A stretch of DNA of 64,000 nucleotides from Cornus controversa (lineage: Eukaryota > Streptophyta > Magnoliopsida > Cornales > Cornaceae). The notes under the pieces are model-generated. The model saw only the letters and a program-made list of their open reading frames with translations. It made no database searches and was not told the DNA's origin. A program made the position numbers and the translations under genes. Each line of letters begins with the position of its first letter. The first letter of the stretch is position 1. The DNA is taken from NCBI GenBank assembly GCA_026545225.1, contig CM048849.1, positions 9,450,041 to 9,514,040 of the forward strand. Direction: 5' to 3'. This document shows positions 36,341 to 48,700 of the stretch, one piece after another.

Positions 36341-36990
36341 TATGGAAGACACCACTTGCCTTGGGTGTGGATTAGCAATTGAATCAGTGGAATATCTTCT
36401 TTTGTTATGCCCTCACTCTATTATAGTGTGGAATATATCCCCTCTTAGGATTGACTGTGAGGTAATGAACATTACTTCATTTTCAGATTGGTAGTTGAGT
36501 CTACTCCATCAATGGCATCATTTGGAAGATAAGTCAAATTTACTCAACTTGATGTCTTTCTGTTGTTGGGCTATGTGGAAGGCCTGTAATCGTTTCATCT
36601 TCTATGCAGAACTGTCGGTACAGCTTGCAGGTGGCTAATTTTGCAACTGCTCAATCCTGGGAATTTAAGAAAGTTCAGGATGCTATGGTGGATGCTAATG
36701 CTACTTTTGTTGCTGAGCATGTTTGTTTTAGAAGAGCAATTGACAAGACTTTAGCTTGTGGGTTTACTCGTATTGTGTTTGAATGGACTCGTTGATGGTT
36801 TCTAATGCAGTTTTTGAACTGGCTAAAGGTCCTTCACATATTCATTCAGTTTGTTCATGGCATTCAGTTGGCTTTACAGCAGTTCTCCTCAACTCCACTT
36901 AGTATTTGAGTGATGTTTTTCTTTAGCAAATCCCATGTAATATTTTGCCCCTATCTGAGCGAGATTTGTACAATTTGACAGGGAAAAAAA
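36341..36990 (+). pseudogene. LINE pol tail: zinc-binding RT and RNase H-like domains
   Basis: CLGCGLAIESVEYLLLLCPH followed by W is the zf-RVT pattern (C-x2-C...H...C). A second frame further on (36,604-36,795) has AFRAxDKTLACGFTRIVFE-like RNase H (RVT_3) sequence, seen here as RRAIDKTLACGFTRIVFE. The tail runs to CAATTTGACAGGGAAAAAAA at about 36,988, a possible 3' end with a short A-run. Frameshifts separate the domains, so it is a 5'-truncated dead copy. Confidence 0.65.
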
Positions 36991-38759
36991 TCTTAAAAGC
37001 TAATTATATTAAATAGTGTAGAAGAATTTTAGATAATTATTTGTTTAATTTAAAAAAAAAAAACATTTTCAAAATTTTTAAAAATATAAAATAGTTTTGA
37101 TAGAATAAAAAAAAAAGTGATAATGAAATAAGATGTTTCCATTTAAAAAACCATCGACGAATTCAACTCTCAAAACTAGTTTTGGTTGTTTTATTATTCT
37201 AAAAAGAAAACTAATATGGAAAAATGATTGAATAAAAGGAGTCTGTTATTTTTAGTTTGTTAAAAGGAATTATTTTCTTTATAAGGTAAGTTGACAATTG
37301 AATTAAGATAAAAGCAAAAATCAAATTACAAGAGATCAAGGGGCATACAAAATAAAAAAAATTATGTGATCAAATCAGATTAATCAATAAGTCAGATTTA
37401 TGGCATTATTTTATCCCATCACTAATTATGATTATGCATAGAGGAGTCATCTTGTAATTTAAGATGGTGGCTTTAATATTCCCTACTTGGAGTGCAACTA
37501 TTTTTATACAGTGGAGTCAAAAATAGTTAATGAGTTTCGAGTCATGAGATGACTGGTCTCTTTAATAGTCCACTAGAGCCAAGTGGGGGCGCGAGAAATG
37601 ATATGAGCACTCCTTGGCACTTCTATATAATGTGTGTTTGTGGAATACTAAGTTACTCACCGGTCTCTGTTAATGAGAAATGAGATATTCTCTCTCGGGA
37701 CAACACATAACTCTCTACTTTTCTTACTGTACTCCTTAGAATTCAATTATTCTAGGCTTGTGTTTCAAGAGAAGGCCATATGGTGAAGCATTTGGGGGAA
37801 GGAGCCATTAAAGGAGAGCTTGGAGGACACTAGAGTGTTCTGATAGTTGAGAATCAATAACTTCTAAGGGTGTAGTTTCTCAAAAAATGATATACATGAT
37901 TTCTACAAGAACAAATCAAAAAATGATTTTGCTTCTACTATATAAAGACCCATTTCCGACAGAGTAAGTCTGACTTTTGTGACAAAGTACTAGTCCGAAT
38001 TTCACGTGCTCAGCCACTTCATTCTCTCAAAAAAATCTTTACGCAAGCAAAAATTTTACAACCGGGGAAGCGAAAACGGCGCCATATCTCCCTTTGCGAT
38101 TTTGCTTCTAAGGGTACGTTTTAAATTTTTGTAGGTTATATGTTATGAATTTTTGTGAGTATTTACATGAACAGAATTTGTGAATTTTTTGAATTCATTT
38201 CTTTTTGGGGGCACTCACAATTACATGTTTTATTTGCTCCAGGGAATATATATATGCACATATATGCCTTTTTCTTAATCCACCATTTTAACTTTCCTGG
38301 TTATACGTACATAGGGATGGCATAATGCAAAGTTATGATTACGTGCATATATATGTTCATCATCCTCAAGAAGACGACCACTTCATTTTCCTATTGTCTT
38401 GATAATTATTCTTCTTCTTCTTCTTCATTTTTTTAATGCATATGACGAATGATGTGATCTTGTTGGAAACTTGAAAGAAAGAAAAAAATATAGCATTAGA
38501 AGTAAACATTTGAAACACAATTTAGACTCATAAAAATATCCTTGGTCACAATTTCATGCTTTGCATATTCTCTTTGGTGCATTTGGAATGAAAGGACCTA
38601 AGACTTCATGAAGGGAAGTCTATGTTGGCCGGCTGAAGTCTGTGTCATGAAATTCCTGAGCTTAGAATTCAATGGTTCTTATTTCTTAATTCTTGTAATG
38701 TTCTACTTTTAGTCCTTTGTTGCTAGCATTGGATTTGTTTTTTCTTTGTAAAGTGAGCC
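36991..38759. other. Intergenic, no gene; possible old LTR around 37.5-37.9 kb
   Basis: AT-rich sequence with no coding frame. The stretch 37,510-37,870 has an LTR-like character (a TATA-like CTATATAATG, then a C/T-rich leader), but neither ends nor a second copy were found. Confidence 0.4.
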
Positions 38760-39004
38760 TTAGGGGTGGCAAAATGGGTGCTGGCCCGTCAATCCGTCCG
38801 GATCCGCCCACTAATAAATGAATTTGGGTAACCTATTTTTCTATACGGGTCAGAAATGGGTTGGATAATAATTCATCATTTCATCCATTAATTCAAGGAT
38901 TATGTGGGTTGAATATGGGTACTCATATTCAACCCATGTTCCACCCATTATTATATAAAAGACTCAAATGTATAAATGTTGTCTCATTTCATATAATCTC
39001 ATAC

Positions 39005-39325
39005 TGCCTCACCATTTATCTCTCTAAATTATCTCTCTTTCTCTCTCTTTTATGCGTATCGCCCCACCCTTTCTCTCTCTAAATTATCGCGCTCTCTCTT
39101 TGTGCTCTCTCTCATGATCCCTATCTTTATCTTCGCCTTTCTAAATTCTCTTTCTCTCTCTCTCCTCTGCACATACTGCCTCGCCCTTTCTCTCTCTAAA
39201 ATCTCTCTCTCTCTTCATGCTGTCTCACTCTTTCTCTCTCTAAATAATCGCTCTCTCATGATCTTTCTCTTTTTCTCTTCGACCCTCTCACTATCCCCCC
39301 TCTCTTTCTCTCTCTCCCGGCTCAA
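39005..39325. repeat. (CT)n-rich low-complexity tract
   Basis: Repeated TCTCTCTCT and TTTCTCTCTCTAAAT units. The open frames across it encode only S/L-rich low-complexity sequence. Confidence 0.9.
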
Positions 39326-39650
39326 ACTTCAAAGTTCGGACTTGTGGCATGTCAAATGATGCAGGTTATGCAGCATTTTGAAGCAATGTAGATGCTCGAC
39401 AAATAAATTATAAAATATTCAGAGTGTTACCATCACAACAAATACAAACTTCAAATTTTAGACCTGTGGCACGTCAAGTTAATTAAAAATTTTGGTGAAC
39501 AAATTGGTCTTGAATGAATTATTTGCTCTTAATTGCAACTTGAATTGATTTCAAAATGAGTATCAACAGACCTTATAATTCTTTTAACTATCATCCGGCC
39601 AATTTCCATTCCTCGTAATGTAGGAATAAGCTGGAATGCACTGAAACACA

Positions 39651-40555
39651 TGTAACACCCCACTCCAACATATGGTATGATATTGTCCGCTTTGGGCCTA
39701 AGCCCGCACGGTTTTTCTCTTGGGTTTTATCCTAAAAGACCTCATACCATTTGAAGAGAACACACTACATATAAGCACATCCCCTTCTCCACACCCAAGT
39801 GATATGGGATTGAGCACCCTGTAGTCTACTAGTGTGGTAGCTCAGCCCAGTGTCTTTTCTTACACCCGCCCACATCACACCCGCCCACAAGGGTCACTAT
39901 AATCCACCCTGGGGATGACTACAATCCACCCCCTATGAGGCCCGACATCCTCGTCAGGGATGATTACAATCCAACTATAATACCCCGCTCCAACACATGG
40001 CATAATATTGTCTGCTTTGGGCCTAAGCCCGCACGATTTTGCTCTTGGAAGCCCGCACGATTTTGCTCTTGGGTTTTATCCAAAAAGGTCTCATACCATT
40101 TGAAGAGAACATATTACATATAATCACATCTCCTTCTTTACACCTAGGCGATATGGGATTGAGCAATCCTGACATGCCCCGACAGCAATCTTGATATGCC
40201 CCGACAATCCAACCCACTGGTGATTACAATCCACCCCCTATGAGGCCCGACGTCCTCATCGGCACACTTTCGACTGTGTTCAGGCTCTGATACCAACTAT
40301 AATACCCCACTACAACACATGGTATGATATTGTCCATTTTAGGCCTAAGCTCGCACGGTTTTACTATTGGGTTTTACTCCAAAAGGCCTCACATCATTTG
40401 AAGAGAACACACTACATATAGGCACATCCCCTTCTCCACACCCAGGTAATATAGGATTGAGCACCCTGTAGTCTGCCAATGTGATAACTCAGCCCAGTGC
40501 CTTTTCTCGTACTTGCCTAGAAGGGTCACTACAATCCACCCCGCGGGTGACTACA
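39651..40555 (-). mobile_element. TRIM array: three LTRs and two tiny internal regions
   Basis: LTR copies lie at 39,651-39,923, 39,976-40,228 and 40,298-40,555. Each starts TGTAACACCCC or TATAATACCCC and ends (G/T)GA(C/T)TACA. Internal spacers are only 52 bp and 69 bp. The second spacer ends GGCTCTGATACCAAC, the complement of an initiator tRNA-Met primer-binding site, so the element reads on the minus strand. The whole array is flanked by ACACA (39,646-39,650 and 40,556-40,560). No coding capacity, as expected for a terminal-repeat retrotransposon in miniature. Confidence 0.88.
40285..40295 (-). other. TRIM primer-binding site
   Basis: CTCTGATACCA read on the minus strand is TGGTATCAGAG, complementary to the 3' end of initiator tRNA-Met. 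It lies next to the LTR at 40,298. Confidence 0.8.
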
Positions 40556-41859
40556 ACACAATTACATGAATACATGCAAGATCTCTTTCTATTCCGAGGT
40601 AAATACAGTATATTCAAGAAACTAATCGGCAATACTAATGATGATTTTTGAAATAAAATTACTTCTTTTTCATATTACATACATAGACTTTAGATGTGGA
40701 GAGAAAAAAATAGACACAGAAACGTGGAATCGGATATAAAAAAAGACGTAAAATATAAAATGTTCATTGGCAAGGTTGATGAGTAAAAAGCAAGCTTTTT
40801 TAAATTAAAGATGGAGATTTGCTTACATAGAACAGAGTAAAAGAGTAAGATCTGAATTAAATAGTGTCTTAAAAGAGTTGAAAATGAACAAGAAGATGTA
40901 ATAATAATGAGCAAGAAATCACCATAGAATTGCGACGCCAAATCCAAAGACACCCTAATATGCATATAACAAAAATTGGAAGGTTAGAAACAAAAATTGT
41001 ATTGCAGTCAATTTGAGATAATCAAATTATTGACCCGATCATTTATGAAAATGTGTCGGGCTCTATAAACAGATCAAGTATTATAAATGGGTCGGATTTG
41101 ACGGGTCTTTTATATGGGTCAGATTTGACCTAATTTAACTATTTTGTGTCACAAGTTTATTTATTATATTATTTATTAAATTTTTTAAAGCATAATTAAT
41201 GAATGTCAAAAGAGCAGGGATGTCCAAGTTTAACAAAGTCGATCACAAATTTTTAATCGGGTCGGGTTTGATCCCTTTTGTTCAGATCGGGTCAACCCAT
41301 TTATTAGGATCAGATCATCTCGTTTTATCTGGACCTGGGATGGTTTGACTAATCTGGGTCAAGTTAGCCCATTTATTTGGGTTGGCTGACTAATCCAGTT
41401 GGGTTAGATCAAATATGAGTTGGCGGGTTGACCCGACCTGTATTTGAACCGCCCATATTCAACTCGTTATAAACGGATTGAATATAGATCACAACCCATA
41501 TTTGATTTGCCCATATTTAACCCGGTCCAAACTCGTCCAACCAGCCCATTTTGCCACGCCTAGTTACTGTCGGGTCAAATATAGGTTGACGGGTTGACCC
41601 GACTCATATTCAACCTGCTCATATTTGACCCTCTACAAACAGATTGAATATGGATCACAACCCATATTCAACCCGTCCATACTCGACCTGGCCCAAACCC
41701 ACCCAGTTTGCCACTCCTAAGTAAGAGTATGCCTTCACTAGTTTCTCATGATTGGTAGTATCTTATATTTTATTTTGGTGACTAAAGTTCAATAAGATCA
41801 CCTAATAGGCATGTTTCATTTTTTACTGTATTACACAGCTAGTCATTTCAGATATGTGA

Positions 41860-42035
41860 GACAGAGAACTAATGTTGGCTTGCACCAAGATTCTGCTCTC
41901 TGTTCACTTGTTTTTCCTTTCTTTTAGTATGAGTTGTTTCTTTAGATTGGATTGTTTTGTGGTTGTTCTCCGGGCTATGCCTCCTTGTAACTCTTGTGTT
42001 TGGTTTTATAAAAGCTTTATTACCAGGAAAAAAAA
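41860..42035 (+). pseudogene. Possible LINE 3' tail
   Basis: The stretch ends GTTTTATAAAAGC-TTTATTACCAGG followed by eight A residues. That is the style of plant LINE 3' ends, which often finish with an AT-rich untranslated tail and a short poly(A). No coding domain is left and no target duplication was recognised. Confidence 0.35.
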
Positions 42036-42962
42036 ATTAAGTAAAGTTAATTCTTTTGACTCTGTCTTGAGAGTTTTACCATCAAAACTCATGGTGGGCT
42101 GATCGAGTAAGAAACATGAGCAAAATTAAAAATCTATATATCTATATTTATCAAAATTGAATTTATTTAACACGAATTTAAGAATTGAATTGACAATAGC
42201 AAGATTAAGATTACAATGTAACATTGTATGAAAATATATTACGACGACACAATCCAACAGATTTTAGCTAGAGGTTAAAGCACTCGTCAGTAGAACTTAA
42301 AACTCATCTTCTTTAGCTCTGTATACCAGGCATAGGTTCTGAAGCAAGTAGTTCACACTCCTTTAATTCTAAAGTTTCTCATCCAACTCCGGAGAACTTC
42401 TCCAGTAAGTTTCACCTGAAGGTCTTCTTCCTATTGGGGACTCAAGCTCAATAGCTCAGTGTGGATAAGGAACTGAATCATCAAGAGATAGCTTGGCTTT
42501 GTAGCTCACTTCTAATCCACCTTGATAACAGGACAAACACTGAAACTATATTTCAAACTTCATTTCTAATCCACCTTTGTAATGGTTTGAATACTAAATA
42601 TACATTCCATATGAGAATCTGAAGGAAAATATTTCTTCCTCTTTTCTTTTGGAAAAGAGAAAGTGAAGTTTTGAATTCTCACCTCTTCAGGCGTAGCACT
42701 TTCTGTTGGCCTCAAACGTTTGTAATAATTAAATTGCAAGAAGAAATTAAAATAACCAAAATCACTGAGTATACTAGGGCTAAGAAGATTAGATTCATAT
42801 AAGATTAGGGCATATATGTGCCAAAGAAATTCAAAATCGAAGAGAGAAAGAGAGACAGCCAGAATCGAGGAACGAGAGTAAAGGGGGAGGGAGAGAGGGG
42901 AAACGGGGGAGAGACAGAATCGCTGACAGAGGGATGTCGCCGTTTTCACTTCTCCAGTTGTA
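42036..42962. other. Intergenic, no gene recognised
   Basis: Mixed sequence without convincing frames. On the minus strand around 42,300-42,490 a short frame reads ESPIGRRPSGETYWRSSPEL, which looks protein-like but could not be tied to a family or to splice sites. A G/A-rich tract lies at 42,840-42,915. Confidence 0.4.
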
Positions 42963-42971
42963 AAATTTTTA

Positions 42972-43183
42972 GAGAAATGCTAAACGTCACAATTTTATTT
43001 CATGAATTTTAACTCGAATCTATGTGGCAGGTGATAATACCATAGGGACTCCGTGTATGGAAGGAATCCCATGAATAATAACTTACCATTTAATTTTATT
43101 TCCTAAAATAATGGACTATATCACATGCCACATAGATTCGAGTTAAAATTTGTGATATTTATTCGAGACGTGTAGCATTGCTC
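42972..43183. mobile_element. Mutator-like MITE with exact 9-bp target duplication
   Basis: A 212-bp element with terminal inverted repeats of about 65 bp: the left end GAGAAATGCTAAACGTC and the right end, inverted, GAGCAATGCTACACGTC. Inside are matching arms AATTTTAACTCGAATCTATG and its complement. It is flanked by AAATTTTTA at 42,963-42,971 and 43,184-43,192. A 9-bp duplication and long terminal repeats fit the Mutator superfamily. No coding capacity. Confidence 0.85.
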
Positions 43184-43192
43184 AAATTTTTA

Positions 43193-44600
43193 ACTAGCGT
43201 AAAGGTTTTTTTTTGGGAACGACGTGGCTGTGCCACGTGGGATTCGGACTAATACTCGGCCAGAGAATCATTACTCTTTCTGACAACGTACATGCTAAAT
43301 AATCTATCTTCTTCATTAAAAAAGGAGCCCATCAACTACATCATCCAATTTGCAACTTGTAAGTATAAAGTGACAATCACATATAAATTAGGATGGTGAT
43401 TTTAGTATATGGTGTGATATGAAAAGATTAATTTAAACAGTAACAATAACACATTAATTAAAGCAGACAAATATTAATATATAGTAAAGATAAAAGTTAG
43501 TAAATGGTTTCTTGAAAGGAGTATTGAAGGACACTAGATTGAAGATAATGTATGCATAATCAAAATCGGCCATTATAGTGGTGGGCCATATAGGCAAAAT
43601 TCTAACTCTTTTTGAAGGCCTCATAAGGGCTCTCAATGTGGGGTTCTATTGTTTTCTGGTTTTGGTTGAGGGAGATTCCGATGAGTGGTGGAGGATGGAC
43701 AACAAGTCTTACAGATATCAAATGCATGGGTCCGAAGAGCAGGTGATAAAGAGGCCGACTTTTTGGCATAGAGTGGAGCAAATGACTCCGACACCTACAC
43801 CCAAAATAAATACCTTATATAGAACCTAAAAAATATATTAAAAAAATTTGAATTCATACCTTCAATCAAACAGAGAGATCGAGCTTTGTTTATATGTGTT
43901 TTCCCCTTTGATTTTGCAAACAAGTAGAAGACTAATGCTCTATTTTCACTTTTGATTTTGCAAAATTGAAGGGAGAGGCCCCAGAGTGAAAGAGAGGAAC
44001 GAGAGAGGAAATGGCGACAAGAGAATGAGAAAAGAAGTAGAAGAGGAGGAGGAGGAGGAGGAGGAGAGAGAGGGGAAATTGGGGAGAGAGAGAGAGAGAG
44101 CGCCCCTAACTTTTAAGCTTTCCTAAGTTCGGAATGTTTAGGCTTTCACACGTAGAAAATAAATTAATAAATAAAAAATAATACTTCTTTGAAATTTGAT
44201 AATTTTTGAATGAATTTATATAAGTAGAGGATGACATTATTATAATGTCATTATGTTTATGAAATCATGATGATGTCATCTCCTAGTCATAAAAAATTCA
44301 TTTAAAATTTGTTATTCGTATTATTACTCTTTAAAAAATTCGGGAATGATGGTCCGTGTCAGATGAAATTCCAAGGATGTATTATTTTATTTTATTTTTA
44401 TTAGAACAATGCTTGCCTCACATTATACAAGTAGGAGTCCCTGCTAAATAGCGGATGTGGACCAATTAAAACTAAACACATTTAAAACTTTTAAAAAAAT
44501 TAGACACGAGCCATTTAGGTCTTTTTACGGGTCATAAAAAAACAAATTTACACAAAACCGAATAGACACCATATATGTATTTGTGAGTGTATACATATAT
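43193..44600. other. Intergenic, no gene recognised
   Basis: AT-rich, with a purine-rich block at 44,025-44,100 made of GGA and GAGA repeats. The open frame at 43,578-43,829 has no recognised domain. Confidence 0.5.
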
Positions 44601-44609
44601 GTGCGATGA

Positions 44610-45175
44610 TTTAAACCTATGAAGCACGAATACTTTTACAAGAGTAACATACTTGTATCATATTCGTATCCGATACCGATACCCATCGAATACTTGTCTG
44701 ATACTTCCTAAAAGTATTCATAATTTTAAAATATATATTTTTTTATTTTTAAAACTTATCCAATACGTCTTGGATACTTCAAAACACATTTTTAACAAGT
44801 TTTGAACATAAAAATATAGTTTTTCTAACAATAATATCATATTATAATTGTTAAAAAGAGTTTACAATTCATTTAAAAAAGTGTGAGATACATATCATGA
44901 TTTAGTACAAAATTTATCTATCATAATTATTTAATGACTCTTAACTCTTATTTTGTTTGTTAATGATAATATTTTATAAAGAAATGTTAATAGTTCATTT
45001 TTTGAATATATAAAAATATAATTTATTATTTTTATATTGTTATATCATTTTTTGTATTCCAATCTTATTTTTTTAAAATTTATTATATTATTGTAAATGT
45101 ATTTCGTGTCGGTATCCGTATAGACGGTTCCTAACTTTAAACTAATACACGATGCTTTAGACTGTGAGTCTATTT
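44610..45175. repeat. TE remnant with CGTATCCGATACCGATACCC-type ends
   Basis: The left part has repeated GATAC words (CGTATCCGATACCGATACCC, about 44,665). The right part (about 45,105-45,125) has the similar words CGTGTCGGTATCCGTATAG in inverted sense. The middle is AT-rich. The pattern resembles the ends of the repeat at 60,425-61,342. Class not determined. Confidence 0.4.
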
Positions 45176-45376
45176 TATACAAAACCTAATCTGATTTAAT
45201 TTAGATTGGTCCACTGTTTTAAGAAAATTCCTGCTCACAGGCGAGCATTGTCCCTGTTGTTATGACCACTGCGACGATCATACCCAAAAATTCATAATCC
45301 ATCCGAGTAAAGTTATTATTGCTACTCACACTTGGATAGTGTCGTCGACGAAGATACTTTGCCGGTGAGTGAAAAA

Positions 45377-45757
45377 ATGGAGCTCTATGCTCACGACTTC
45401 AACCTCCATTCAATTCCAAAATCCGGCCGTCAAATCTCTATATTCTCACCGGACCTGCAGAGACAGAGCCTCCGGATCTCCGTCGCCGGCATCAGAATAC
45501 GCGCTCTGAGACCACCGTCGTCGGTGGTTGCGGCGCCGGAACAGCCGGGAGGGAAGATGGTGGTGGAGCTGGTGGGAGCGTTCAACGAGCTGACGGAGAG
45601 AATGAAGACGATCGCGTTGTCGACGAGCTCTTCTCACATGCTCTTCAAGTCTCTCAAGCTCTCTATCCCCATCTTGCAAACCCTGCCTCTCGCTCCTGAC
45701 GGTCATCCTCCTCTCTCCAGAGCATTGTCCGTAGCTGTAATTCTGGCCGATCTTCAG
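45377..45757 (+). CDS. CRSH: CRSH exon 1: transit peptide and conserved N-terminal block
   Basis: 127 codons end in phase 0 at LADLQ before GTACATTA. The reading frame is open further upstream (from about 45,332), but the first ATG is at 45,377. Residues from about 62 on (GGKMVVELVGAFNELTERM, then LFKSLKLSIPILQTLPLA) are the conserved CRSH N-terminal block. Immediately downstream the intron contains TATA-rich sequence and then the LTR element at 46,227. Confidence 0.9.
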
Positions 45758-48700
45758 GTACATTACAGACATCAATCACTACTCTTCCTCAAGTCGATGA
45801 TCTGTACGTAATTGCTTTCTTTCACTTCCATGTTGTTTCTCGATATAGATATATATGTATATAAAATCTGTAGTAGCTTGGATTTGTAATTTCTTGTATG
45901 TGATTTGAAATATAGTTTTATTCTACAAATGCCCTTAATCTGATTAGCTGAGGCAAATCTTATAAAGTCGCTTCAGAGGGAGTGAGTTGTAAAAAGGTCT
46001 TCCCACTTCATATCAGAATCAGTAAAGCTTGGTACTTCCTTCAAAAAATTATACTCAAACACTAGAGTGATTGATTACTGGGTTAATTAATACAATGATC
46101 AGCTTTGAAGTACATGTGAAGGAAGCAATCACTAATTAATTTCAACATATATAATTTTTTCCAATAGCAGGCACTGACTTCGGGTTGTCATTTAACATGT
46201 ATAAAAGCGATATGGTTAGCAAGTTCTGTGAGTTGCGCGGTGCGGAAGCGGTTGCGAAAAGTATTTTAGAACCTAGAGGGGGTGAATAGGATCACTTGCT
46301 CGTTTGCTTAATTTTTAATTAATTCAATTTTAAGTCCAATTAATCAAACAATTTAAAGCAAGCAAATAAATAAAGTGCAAGTAAAGAAAAGAATGCACCA
46401 GATATACGTGGAAACTCAAGGCGGGAAAAACCACGGAGGGAGGCGGCACGCCTCAGGGAACCAATTCACTATGATGAAGCAAAGTACAACAGACTCTGTC
46501 TCAGTCTCACACCCCTCTTCACTCTGTCAAGGATCTGATGCGGAACACCTCAGGCTTATGATTGCGACAACACGTCCAACTGCTGCAGACTTCCGGCTAA
46601 CGTCACCACCCTTACAGAAAGGTTGCTGGAAGAACCAAAATACTCAACAAGTATTTTGTTCCCTTCGTAGTGCAATCTGGTCACCTTTCTTCCTCAGCAA
46701 GCAAGCAAGCGAAGAAGCTTCAATCCAATGTTCTGATCAGCAAATAGATTTGATGCAGTCTCTGAGCAGCTAATCAGAAGTAGAACACCATCCTAAATAT
46801 AACTCGTGTAGAATGGATGTGTGTTCTTAAAAATATATAGCCCTAATTATATTGTATATACTTTCTCTCTCTAAAAATAATAATTTTTCAAGGCTTCTTT
46901 TGTAGAGAAAATATGAATACATATATATAGGCAAGGAAGTTCTAATTCTACTTGGAAAAGGAGTTAAATACCAAAATAGAACTTTCCTAGAAGTTTCAAA
47001 CCCAATAGGAATCAGGATTTCCGTCAAAATCTATTTCCTATTTGGAACAAGCTAAATGGGACCGGTGCCAAATAAATAGGACCGGTGGGACTTTTTGAAA
47101 ACCTGCAGAAACTAAACTGCCGAGAAAAGTTGGACCGGTCCTAAATATTGGGGACCGGCCCTACTTTGAAAAATCCTAAACTTTGCATTTAAACCCTGGT
47201 TTTTCAAAATAGGCTCGGAACTAAAAAGTGCAGAGTGTCCTCACCGTACTTACCTGTACTATATGGTGTTCATACTGATTTGTCTGCATCCATGCACTTG
47301 AATATCAGCTCCAAGTTGTCGATGATCGATACAAGGAATAAATCGAAAATTACAACTCGATCAATCAGGTTTTGATCACCGAAATATGCCAATTACAAAT
47401 TTATATCTCACAATCTCCCCCTTTGACAATTTCGTGACAAAACCACCTAGACAATTATAACCTAACCCATTGGAAAAATTAGATTACAATGTTGCCCAAA
47501 AATACATAGAAATATAAAGCTGATCATCAGAAGCTTCACTTGTGTGTTCAATATAGTTAGAATAAAAACCTGTTGTACCTGCACAGCTCTTAAACAACAC
47601 AGCCTGTGAAAAGCTTAATAAAGAAATATAATCATGTATTTCTCCCTCTTAAAAAAATATCTGATAAATATATCTCCTCCCCCTTTGTCAAAGAACCTCA
47701 TATCACATCCTATGCATATAACAATATCATCTCCCCCTTTTTGGAACAAATTGACAAAGAACTAGATAAACAGATAAATCATGAAACACATTAGAAGATA
47801 ATAATGAAACAAAAATAATCATCATCACTGATCAAATAAATATCCAAAACATATCAGTTGATGGAATAAACAAAACATAACAAGATCAAGCATCAAACCT
47901 AGACAAAATAGAGTTAACTACTCAAAGTCTAGCAAAACATAACTAAGCCTATTATCAAGACCTAATCCTCATCATCATCATGAGCTCCAAAAACTAGATA
48001 TCAACCTCTATCAAAAAGATATCCTTGAACATATAACTCCATCTATTGAAATTTGCATCAAAATTCACAAAAGTATGATTCAAACATAAATATGGTATCC
48101 ATAAAATCAACATGCAACCTAATCAAAGACACCATGAGTATCCAAAAATAACCAAGTCTAAATCATAAACCTAGCAAACAGATGAACTAGTCTGAATCAT
48201 CAAAACATCAAACCCTTGAAAACTAGTTATCATCAGTGATGTAGGAGAGTGAATGATGTCCATTATCAAAGATACATTGGGTACTCATAAGGCTCGAATC
48301 ATTATCTTCTATAGGTGGTCTATCAAGATTTGTCCTCAAATATTACAAAATAATACCACTTGTTAAGATCAAGAATACCAACAATTGAGTCATAACAGTT
48401 GTATTCACCTCAATGATAATGACAAACACTTTGATTATGAAAGATAAAACATCCAAATATGTTACCCAAATCACATAAGGACTCTCAACCAAGATATTTC
48501 AAATCAAAATTCCTTTCGCTTTTAAAAGCACTCCCCTGACTCTTTTAGACCTAATCATGAAAGTTATAATGAATGGAAGTATAAACAAGATCACAAGCTC
48601 CATTAAAGAATTATATCAAACACTTGGAGAGCAAGATTTAAAAAAATGAGCATAACTTGTTTGATCAATTACCTCAAAATCAACTCAAATCCTCCAAAGA

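Larger units (their letters stand above)
38760..41720. mobile_element. Non-autonomous DNA element with hAT-like terminal repeats
   Basis: The left end TTAGGGGTGGCAAAATGGGT and the inverted right end ACCCAGTTTGCCACTCCTAA (41,701-41,720) agree at 18 of 20 positions. Both ends carry subterminal GGGTTGACCCG-type blocks. An extra inner right end (GCCCATTTTGCCACGCCTA, about 41,544-41,562) reflects a tandem duplication of the last ~160 bp. No transposase frame was found. Flanking bases (GTGAGCC and GTAAGAG) are similar but not identical, so an 8-bp target duplication is not proven. A TRIM array lies inside. Confidence 0.6.

Noticed and set aside
37510..37870. Possible solo LTR with TATA-like sequence
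   Set aside because: Neither TG...CA ends, nor a second copy, nor a target duplication could be found.
39005..39359. S/L-rich open frames
   Set aside because: They are produced by the (CT)n tract.
42300..42490. Protein-like minus-strand reading ESPIGRRPSGETYWRSSPEL
   Set aside because: Short, with stops on both sides, no splice sites fitted and no family recognised. It is mentioned only in the region note.
46375..46773. 132-codon frame inside an LTR
   Set aside because: The equivalent frame in the other LTR (55,179-55,451) is cut short by a stop, so it is not conserved.
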